From Cafeteria roenbergensis (taxonomy: Eukaryota; Sar; Bigyra; Bicosoecida; Cafeteriaceae), in NCBI GenBank assembly GCA_008330645.1, contig VLTN01000060.1, positions 153,334-217,333 of the forward strand: 64,000 bases of DNA, written 5' to 3'. Numbering within the stretch: the first letter of the stretch is position 1; every line of letters begins with the position of its first letter. Made by a program: the position numbers and the translations under genes. Shown here one piece after another: positions 53,601 to 61,600 of the stretch. The notes beneath the pieces are model-generated. The model searched no databases and was not told the origin of the DNA. It was given only the letters and a program-made list of their open reading frames with translations.

Positions 53601-53995
53601 GGCAAGCCCCGCTGAGCCAAACGCGCGGGAGGACCAGAGAGCCGCTGCGTGGTCGGGCCAGGCAACTCGAAGGCGGCCTGGAGGTGGGGTCTTCGCCGCT
53701 TTGGACCTTCTTTGCGCCCACACGGCTCTGCTCGACAGTGCCGTGGGCCAGCCGATCACGACACCACAGCAAGACGGCTGCAGCAGGTGGCATCCATGGG
53801 GCCCCTGTGATGGAATCTCGCGGCTCTCGCGACCAGTCTCGTCTCACGTGTGGGAGGCGGGGGGGGGGGAAGGGGGCGGGGTGCGGGCGACACAGACGCA
53901 GCCGCAAGCAAGGGGCAAAACTTGGAGGCTCTGCCTCGCCCGACCAGCACTCGCCAGAAATCGGCGCTGCCGAGAACAAGGCCGTCCCTTCAATG
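53601..53995. other. Intergenic region upstream of TTC4-like gene
   Basis: A 395-bp interval between the TTC4-like start and the decayed ankyrin exon. It includes a G-run at about 53861-53880. No exon or element recognised. Confidence 0.4.
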
Positions 53996-54483
53996 AGCGC
54001 GGGCGAAGAGGGGTGAGCGCTTTGGAAGGCAGCGAGGGATGGGAACGCTGCCGAAGCCCGCAGACCGCTCGACGCGGGCGCTCCAGTCGACGGGGGAAAG
54101 GCTGCCAGCTTGAGAGCCCTGGAGCCAAGAACTGGCTTGCCGCACGTAGTCGGGGGCACGGCGCAACCAACAGGGCTTCCCCGAAGCCATTTGCTCGCAA
54201 TGCGGGTTGCTGTGCCGTGCACCAAGCCGGACGCCACGTGCTGGGGCCGGGTCGCAACGCCCTACCGGCAGCGACCGGGCGGCCCGGGGCAAGCATGGGC
54301 TGGCGTGCGAGGCGGCACGGGAGCACGGCGCGGCGGCTGTGGTGCGGCGATATGAGTGGCATGCTTCATCCTGCGGCCTTGTAGCGCGGCGCCACGGCGC
54401 TGTTGGCAGCGGCGGCAGGCGGACACTCGGACGTTGTGGAGCTGCAGCTGGACCGCGGCGCCGACGTGGAGAGCAAGGACGAT
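53996..54483 (+). pseudogene. Decayed 5' end of an ankyrin-array gene (exon 1 remnant plus one ankyrin exon)
   Basis: 54018-54105 aligns with exon 1 of the ankyrin gene at 58698: it encodes ALWKAARDGNAAEA then a DAGAPVD segment, versus ALWEAAKAGNTAEA and DAGAPVD. An in-frame TGA (about 54015) sits just before it and the initiator context is altered. A 99-nt ankyrin exon lies at 54385..54483, encoding RGATALLAAAAGGHSDVVEL then DRGADVESKDD, followed by a GTGAG donor. Its acceptor is TTGTAG rather than the CGCAG used by nearly all other introns. The piece looks like a diverged paralogue or the abandoned original start, now cut off from the array by retroelement insertions. It could still be transcribed. 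Confidence 0.6.
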
Positions 54484-54690
54484 GTGAGACCACTGGCAAG
54501 GTGGCCCGCACGACGGGCCACACCAGGCGTCACGAGCACGGGGCGGTCTGCGGTGAAGGGCCGCGTCGTGGGGTCTGCGGCCGGGAAGCGAGCCCGAGTG
54601 GCTGCACCGCCTGAGGGCGAGGCTGCAACTGCGTGGGGGTGACGCGGGTACGTGGGCACGCAACTTGGCGACACAGTACTGCTACATGCT

Positions 54691-57600
54691 GAATGAACAT
54701 CGTTGGGGGGGTTCGAAAACTCGCGTCACCATGCCACACACTCGATTCACAGACTCACCAAACACCAATCGAGCAACTCCAGCACCGATGAATCACAAAC
54801 CGCGCCAAACCCGCAATCCCAAATCCCAAGCCCCAGATCACTCCCATCACACTGCCTCGAGTCGCCACTCAGCCGCCCCTGCTCACCGCATACGCTCCAC
54901 CTGCTGCCGCAGGTACTGCGTCTGCCCGGTCAGCTGGGTCGCCAGTCCCTTGGCGATGACCTCGTTCAGCCTCGACAGCCAGCGGAAGGCCCAGCGCGCA
55001 CGCTCCCTCGGCCGGTCGCCGAAGGCCGTGTCCGCCACCTTCTTGAGGAAGGCGAAGGCCGCCGGTCCCATGCGTCCCGTGGTCGTGACGACGAAGGGCA
55101 CAATGGAGCTCAAGTTGTCCTTTGTAGCTGAGCTCTTCTTGTACTCCCTCATCTTGTCATTCTCACGGCGCTCGAGAAAGGCGTCCATGTTCTGCAGGCC
55201 CTGCGTCACGTAGGACTTGCTCACCGCCGAGGTGATCTGCACGTCGACGAGACGGGTGGTCTCGAAGTCGACGTGCACCCGCAGGTCCGGTCGCTTGCGC
55301 GCGGCCTCGCTGGACCCCGGCTGGGACCCGAAGCGCGTCTGCCCGTCCTGCCAGCTGGAGGGCTCCACCACCGACTGTAGCCCCGCCGAGCGCACCGCCG
55401 CGTGCAGGACGTCGCGGACGTCGTTGTGCGCCCGGATGGTGGAGCCCTTGCCGCAGCGGCAACGCGCCAGGTGGTGCGCCACGCCCGAGATCCCGCCGAT
55501 GTGGACGGTGCCTCTCGCGGTGGTGTCCCGCTGCACGCACGCGCAGTTGATCGACACGCCGTCCGGCACCACGTGGTCGGCCTCGGAGGCTCCGATGCGG
55601 TAGCGGGTGACCACCGCGAACTCCTCGTCTGTGAGCCCGCGGGGCCCCATCATCGTGTTGCGGAGCCAGTAGTGCGTTCCCGGCACGCACGCCTCTCGGA
55701 ACGCGACCAGGTCGCTCATGACGCGCAGCATGGCCGGGTCGTCGATGTTGGCGACACGCTTCTCCGGCGTGCCCTTGGCCAGCGCCTCGGCCCTGCAGCG
55801 TGCTGTGCAGGCCCTGCGCGCCTTGGCCAGACGGCGCAGGAAGACACACTCGTGCTTGATGCGCATCATGTCGTCGTGATGCAGCACCATCTTGCGCTGC
55901 CAGGGCGCCTCGGTCTGCTCGTTCGCCCGCGCTGTCACCCCGTCGCCGTATAGGCACTTGCGGAGCTTGGCCTTCAGCTCGCCCGGCAGCTTACCCAGGG
56001 TGTCGGGCAAGAAGCCCTCGAACCCTGTCGCTGCGGCCAGGCAGCGGGCTCCCTTGCATGCCCTGATGAACTCCTCCACCAGGTTTGCAGTTGCCTCCAT
56101 GTCATCCGACGACTCGTCGTCAGATCTGAGCTCCATCATCGCCTCCAGCGCCAGCTCCTCGATCTCGGCGCGCAGCTCTTCCAGGCCCTCGACAGCCCCC
56201 GCGATGTCCGACCTCCACACGTGCGCCAGCTGGTAGCGCTTCTTCACCCTGGCGTCATGAAGGTCGGCCTCCTTGCCCACGACGCAGTCCTTGTCCGGCC
56301 TGAAGTACCGTGCCTCGGTGCAGGCGTCCTTGTACTCCTTGCTGTCCCGCTCGTAGTCCCGGTAGGCTCCCTTGGCGACCTCCTCGCATCGCAGCAGGAT
56401 GTCGCCCACCTCCTTGGTCGCATCGCTGCGGTCTGAGCGCTTCAGCGCCCGCATCACGAGTTTCTTGAGCGAGATGCCCTTCCAGTTGCGGTCGTTGCCG
56501 TCCGCGTCCGCGTCGGGTCCGTCCCTGGCCAACCCGATCGCCGGCGTTCGCCTGACCGAGTAGACCTGTGCCGCATCCGCTCTCGGCTGTGCGGCATCAG
56601 ATGTCTCTTGGCCGGTTGGAGCGCCAGCCGCACTAGCTGCCGCTGCGCCGCCGCCGCTCGTCGTCATCTCGGTTGCCGCTCCCGCCGCGCTGGCGGCAGC
56701 CGCACCTTCGCCGCCCGTCTGGCCTCCGCCTGTCGGTGTTGGCTGATGCCCCGGTTCAGCCGCTCCCTCCGTACCGCTGACGAGCCACCCATCCAGCGTG
56801 CCCGCAGGCTGCTGCCCATGCACCGGCCCCTCCTCGCAGTCCTCCTTGGACTCGCTCTCCCCGATCGCCGAGTGGTCCACCCACGGCGTGCCGCCCGCTG
56901 CAGCAGCCGCCGCACCCGACTCATCCTCCGCTTCCGCCTCGCCGATGCTGGCTGGTCCCGCTCCGGCACCACTCCCCGACGCCGGCTCTCCTCCGCCTCC
57001 ACCAGTGTCGGCCCCGTCAAGGGCCTCCTCCGGCGGTGGCGCCATCTCGAACCGCCCTTTCCGCATGTCCCGAACGGCCTCGATGAAGCCCGCTGTCGCC
57101 TCGAAGCGGAACTGCGCCACGCCAGGCAGGCCCATGCCACCGGCTTTGCAGCCCTTGCTCAGCATCTTTGCCAGCCTCATCTGAGCGTAGCCTCCCTTCT
57201 TCAAGGCCGGGTTGGACGCTGCCGATGCGAGCCGAGTCACACCGTCGGCTTCCCGGCCCAGGAGCGCCCACCACGCCTCCCGCCTTGCGTGCTCGTCCGG
57301 CAGCCCCCGAACAAGCGCCTCGATGGCCTTGGACATGGCCTCGCGGAAGTCGCCCTCGGTCAGCGTGCACATCTCGTCCGAGAGCGCGTGGCCGATCGCA
57401 TCCAGCTCCGTCTTGTGCGCCACTGCCGACAGGTTGGCCAGCAGCGCCGCATGGAACACCGCCAGCTCCTGACCCGCCGCCGCACCCGCTGCTCTGTGCA
57501 GGTAGCTGAACTTCTGTCCGAGCACTGACAGCAGCAGGTGGTGCGCCCGCTTGAGCCCGCAGACCTCGATGCCTGCGAGCAGGCGCTCCGCGGCCGGCCC

Positions 57601-57931
57601 AAACTCCTTCTCTAGTCGCTTCATCGACTGTTCTAGAGCCACCTCCGTCGAGAGGTCCTCCCCCACAGGACACTGCAGCACCGCCACGCTCCGTTCGGTG
57701 AGGCGACACCCCTCCAGCACCGGAGGTGGGGACCCTGGACCGTCCCTACTCCGTTGAATCTCCCGCTGGATTCTGGCCTTCGTTTCCTCGCGCTGTCCAC
57801 GTTTGCACAGCACCTGGGTCTTGTCGGTGTTCATCCGCAGCCCCACCGTGCTGAGCCGCTCGGCCAGCATCTGGGCTGCCTTGAAGGCGCTCTTCCTCGG
57901 GCCCACGAGCGTCGTGTCGTCGGCCATCTGC
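54691..57931 (-). mobile_element. 5'-truncated non-LTR retrotransposon with C-terminal restriction-like endonuclease (copy 1)
   Basis: A 3.2-kb element in minus orientation. Its 3' end (plus 54691) shows a TTCATTCA-type tail; its 5' end is truncated inside the reverse transcriptase at the A-D-D box (57925). About 190 nt of 3' UTR separate the tail from the stop at 54883. The same tail and UTR recur at 57932-58128. The truncated end abuts the 3' tail of copy 2, so copy 1 appears to have inserted at, or been templated from, the tail of an earlier copy. Confidence 0.8.
54883..57930 (-). CDS. Retrotransposon polyprotein fragment: RT C-terminus, zinc knuckle, PD-(D/E)XK endonuclease
   Basis: About 1,015 codons remain open. 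The first residues are the RT catalytic box in degenerate form (QMADDTTLVG, replacing F/Y-x-D-D), then MNTDKTQVLCKRG, the RT thumb entry. A long thumb/linker region follows, with an Ala/Gly/Thr-rich insert. Near the C-terminus are a Cys/His cluster (C-A-C, then VAHHLARCRCGKGS, then AHNDVRDVLHAA) and RPDLRVHVDFETTRLVDVQI. The spaced RPD and VDV motifs are those of the restriction-like endonuclease of R2/NeSL/Utopia-type non-LTR elements. No apurinic endonuclease domain is seen. The frame continues 27 codons upstream into copy 2's tail by chance. With its 5' half missing, it cannot be autonomous. Confidence 0.75.
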   Translation of the reverse strand, partial: QMADDTTLVGPRKSAFKAAQMLAERLSTVGLRMNTDKTQVLCKRGQREETKARIQREIQRSRDGPGSPPPVLEGCRLTERSVAVLQCPVGEDLSTEVALEQSMKRLEKEFGPAAERLLAGIEVCGLKRAHHLLLSVLGQKFSYLHRAAGAAAGQELAVFHAALLANLSAVAHKTELDAIGHALSDEMCTLTEGDFREAMSKAIEALVRGLPDEHARREAWWALLGREADGVTRLASAASNPALKKGGYAQMRLAKMLSKGCKAGGMGLPGVAQFRFEATAGFIEAVRDMRKGRFEMAPPPEEALDGADTGGGGGEPASGSGAGAGPASIGEAEAEDESGAAAAAAGGTPWVDHSAIGESESKEDCEEGPVHGQQPAGTLDGWLVSGTEGAAEPGHQPTPTGGGQTGGEGAAAASAAGAATEMTTSGGGAAAASAAGAPTGQETSDAAQPRADAAQVYSVRRTPAIGLARDGPDADADGNDRNWKGISLKKLVMRALKRSDRSDATKEVGDILLRCEEVAKGAYRDYERDSKEYKDACTEARYFRPDKDCVVGKEADLHDARVKKRYQLAHVWRSDIAGAVEGLEELRAEIEELALEAMMELRSDDESSDDMEATANLVEEFIRACKGARCLAAATGFEGFLPDTLGKLPGELKAKLRKCLYGDGVTARANEQTEAPWQRKMVLHHDDMMRIKHECVFLRRLAKARRACTARCRAEALAKGTPEKRVANIDDPAMLRVMSDLVAFREACVPGTHYWLRNTMMGPRGLTDEEFAVVTRYRIGASEADHVVPDGVSINCACVQRDTTARGTVHIGGISGVAHHLARCRCGKGSTIRAHNDVRDVLHAAVRSAGLQSVVEPSSWQDGQTRFGSQPGSSEAARKRPDLRVHVDFETTRLVDVQITSAVSKSYVTQGLQNMDAFLERRENDKMREYKKSSATKDNLSSIVPFVVTTTGRMGPAAFAFLKKVADTAFGDRPRERARWAFRWLSRLNEVIAKGLATQLTGQTQYLRQQVERMR

Positions 57932-58577
57932 ATGAATGAACATCGTTGGGGGGGGTCGAAAACTCGCGTCACCATACCACACACTCGATTCACAGACTCA
58001 TCAAGAACCAATCCAGCAACTCCAGCACCGATGAATCACAAACCGCGCGAAACCCGCAATCCCAAGTCCCAAGCCCAAATCACTTCCACCACGTCGCCAC
58101 GAGTCGCCACTCAGCCGCCCCTGCTCACCGCATGCGCTCCACCTGCTGTCGCAGGTACTGCGTCTGCCCGGTCAGCTGGGTCGCCAGTCCCTTGGCGATG
58201 ACCTCGTTCAGCCTCGACAGCCAGCGGAAGGCCCAGCGCGCACGCTCCCTCGGCCGGTCGCCGAAGGCCGTGTCCGCCACCTTCTTGAGGAAGGCGAAGG
58301 CCGCCGGTCCCATGCGTCCCGTGGTCGTGATGACGAAGGGCACAATGGAGCTCAAGTTGTCCTTTGTAGCTGAGCTCTTCTTGTACTCCCCCATCTTGTC
58401 ATTCTCACGGCGCTCGAGAAAGGCGTCCATGCTCTGCAGGCACTGCGTCACGAACTTGGCCACCCCGATTGTCTGCGTCCCCCCCGCCGAGTAGACCTGC
58501 ACGGCATCCGCTCTCAGCTGCGCGTCAGCTGCTGTCTCCTGGCTGGCTGGAGCTCCGGCCGCACTGGCCGCCGAACC
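57932..58577 (-). mobile_element. Internally deleted, 5'-truncated copy of the same retrotransposon (copy 2)
   Basis: The 3' UTR and last ~105 codons (58125-58447) closely match copy 1. Upstream of 58450 the sequence jumps to a part that in copy 1 lies about 1.3 kb further 5' (DGAPASQET-like and ADAVQVYSAGGTQTIG versus ADAAQVYSVRRTPAIG). The element ends near 58577, only about 120 bp before the ankyrin gene ATG. The deletion junction keeps the translational frame open. It may supply promoter or 5' UTR sequence to the ankyrin gene (inference). Confidence 0.72.
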
Positions 58578-58697
58578 CAGGGAAACACACGCAGCCCCGG
58601 GTCGAACGAGCATCGTGGCCGCGTGGCTCTGCACCAACGCCTGGCCGGTCCACATTTCCCAACCAGCTCTCGTCCGCCACCCTGCGCATCTGACAGC

Positions 58698-61600
58698 ATG
58701 GCCACCCTTCCTATGCAAGAGGGTGCAATGGCCGGCGCGCTTTGGGAGGCGGCAAAAGCCGGGAACACCGCCGAGGCCAGCAGGCTGCTGGACGCGGGCG
58801 CGCCGGTCGACTGTAAAAACGACGCAGACGTGAGCGCTCGTTGTCACGGCGTGCGTTGCAGCCAGTCCTGCGTCTCTGTCCCACCAGGCGAGGCTGCTGC
58901 CTTCGAGTTGGGCCGCGCGCGGGTGCCAGGAGCTGGCCGTGGGCCGCGGTGGCAATGGGGGCAGCATCACTGGCTGCTGGCGAGCGGGAGGCGTCTCCGG
59001 TGGCATGCGGTGACGGCTGCGGTTGTTGATGGCACAGAGCCTCGCAGAACGGATTCACGGCGCTCGTTGCCGCTGCATCCGGTGGCCACACGAACACGGT
59101 GGAGCTGCTGCTGGATCGCGGCGCCGACCTGGAGGCCAAGGATGAGGTGAGTGCGGCGGGCGTGTTTGGCTGCGCGACGGGCCGCGGAGGGCATCACGCT
59201 CAAGCCCGGGGCGGGGGGCGGGGCTGGCGATGACATGTCGGGGCGTCGTGGTCGTGTGGCGGGCCGGCGTGGGAGGCGGGGCCGGAGTTGGGGGGGGCAT
59301 GTCGGTTGGGGGAGCGATGGTGCGCCGAGGTGAGTTGGCATGCGGGCCTGCTGGGTCGCAGTATGGTGCTTCGGCACTTTGTATGGCTGCATCCGGTGGC
59401 CACACGGACGCGGTGGAGCTGCTGCTGGACCGCGGCGCCGACCTGGAGGCCAAGGATGAGGTGAGTGCGGCGGGCGTGTTTGGCTGCGCGACGGGCCGCG
59501 GAGGGCATCACGCTCAAGCCCGGGGCGGGGGGCGGGGCTGGCGATGACATGTCGGGGCGTCGTGGTCGTGTGGCGGGCCGGCGTGGGAGGCGGGGCCGGA
59601 GTTGGGGGGGGCATGTCGGTTGGGGGAGCGATGGTGCGCCGAGGTGCGTTGCCATGCAGGCCTGCTTGGTTGCAGTATGGTGCTACGGCGCTCTGTCGTG
59701 GCGGCATCCGGTGGCCACACGGACGTGGTGGAGGTGCTGCTGGACCGCGGCGCCGACCTGGAGGCCAAGGATGAGGTGAGATCGGCGGGCGTGTGTGGCT
59801 GCGCGACGGGCCGCGGAGGGCATCACGCTCAAGCCCGGGGCGGGGGGCGGGGCTGGCGATGACATGTCGGGGCGTCGTGGTCGTGTGGCGGGCCGGCGTG
59901 TGAGGCGGGGCTGGAGTTGGGGGGGGCATGTCGGTAGGGGAGCGATGGTGCGCCGAGGTGCGTTGACATGCGGGCCTGCTTGGTTGCAGTATGGTGCTAC
60001 GACGTTAGCTGTGGCTTCATACGGTGGCCACACGGACACGGTGGAGCTGCTGCTGGACCGCGGCGCCGACCTGGAGGCCAAGGATGAGGTGAGATCGGCG
60101 GGCGTGTTGGCTGCGCGACGGGCCGCGGAGGGCATCACGCTCAAGCCCGGGGCGGGGGGCGGGGCTGGCGATGACATGTCGGGGCGTCGTGGTCGTGTGG
60201 CGGGCCGGCGTGTGAGGTGGCACTGGAGTGGGGGGGGCATGTCGGTAGGGGAGCGATGGTGCGCCGAGGTGCGTTGACATGCGGTCCTGCTTGGTCGCAG
60301 CATGGTGCTACGGTGCTTGTTGAAGCCGCATACGGTGGCCACACGGACACGGTGGAGGTGTTGCTGGACCGCGGCGCCGACCTGGAGGCCAAGCTTGTTG
60401 TGAGTTGGGTAGCCGTGTGTTGCTGCGCGACGGACCGCGCGGGGCGTCACGCTCAAGCCTGGGGGGAAGGGGCGGGGCTGGCGGTGACGTGCCGGGACGT
60501 CGTGGTCGTGTGGAGGGCCGGTGTGGGATGTGGCGCTGGAGTTGGGGGGGGCATGTCGGTAGGGGAGCGATGGTTCAACGAGGTGCGTTGACATGCGCGC
60601 CTGCTGGGTCGCAGCATGGCGCTGCGGCGCTTGTTGTTGCTGCATCCGGTGGCCACACGGACACGGTGGAGCTGCTGCTGGACCGCGGCGCCGACCTGGA
60701 GGCCAAGGATGAGGTGAGATCGGCGGGCGTGTGTTGCTGCGCGACGGGCCGCGCAGGGCGTCACAGGCGGGCCGGGGGGGGGGGGGGGGGCTGGCGGTGA
60801 CGTGCCGGGACGTCGTGGTCGTGTGGCGGGCCGGTGTGGGATGTGGCGCTGGAGTTTGGGGGGCATGTCGGTAGGGGAGCGATGGTGCGCCGAGGTGCGG
60901 TGACATGCGGTCCCGCTGGGTCGCAGCATGGTGCTACGGCACTTGTTGAAGTCGCTCCCGGTGGCCACACGGACACGGTGGAGCTGCTGCTGGACCGCGG
61001 CGCCGACCTGGAGGCCAAGGATGAGGTGAGATCGGCGGGCGTGTGTTGCTGCGCGACGGGCCGCGTGGGGCGTGTCGGGCGGGCCAGGGGGAGGGTGGGG
61101 GGGCTGGCGGTGACGTGCCGGGACGTTGTGGTCGTGTGGCGGGCCGGCGTGTGATGTGGCGCTGGAGTTTGGGGAGCATGTCGGCAGGGGAGCGATGGTG
61201 CGCCGAGTTGCGTTGACATGCGGGCCTGCTTGGTCGCAGCATGGTGCAACGGCGCTTGTTGAAGCCGCATACGGTGGCCACACGGACACGGCGGAGCTGC
61301 TGCTGGACCGCGGTGCCGACCTGGAGGCCAAGGGCCGCGTGAGTGCGGCGACCGTGTGTTGCTGCGCGACGGGCCGCGCGGGGCGTCTCGGGCGGGCCGG
61401 GGGGAGGGTGGGGGCTGGCGCTGACGTGCCGGGACGTCGCGGTCGTGTGGCAGGCCGGCGTGGGAGGCGGGGCCGGAGTTGGGGGGGCATGTCGGTTAGG
61501 GGAGCGATGGTGCGCCGAGGTGCGTTGCCATGCAGGCCTGCTGGGTTGCAGTATGGTGCTACGGCTCTGATGGCGGCGGCAGCCGGCGGCCACACGGACA

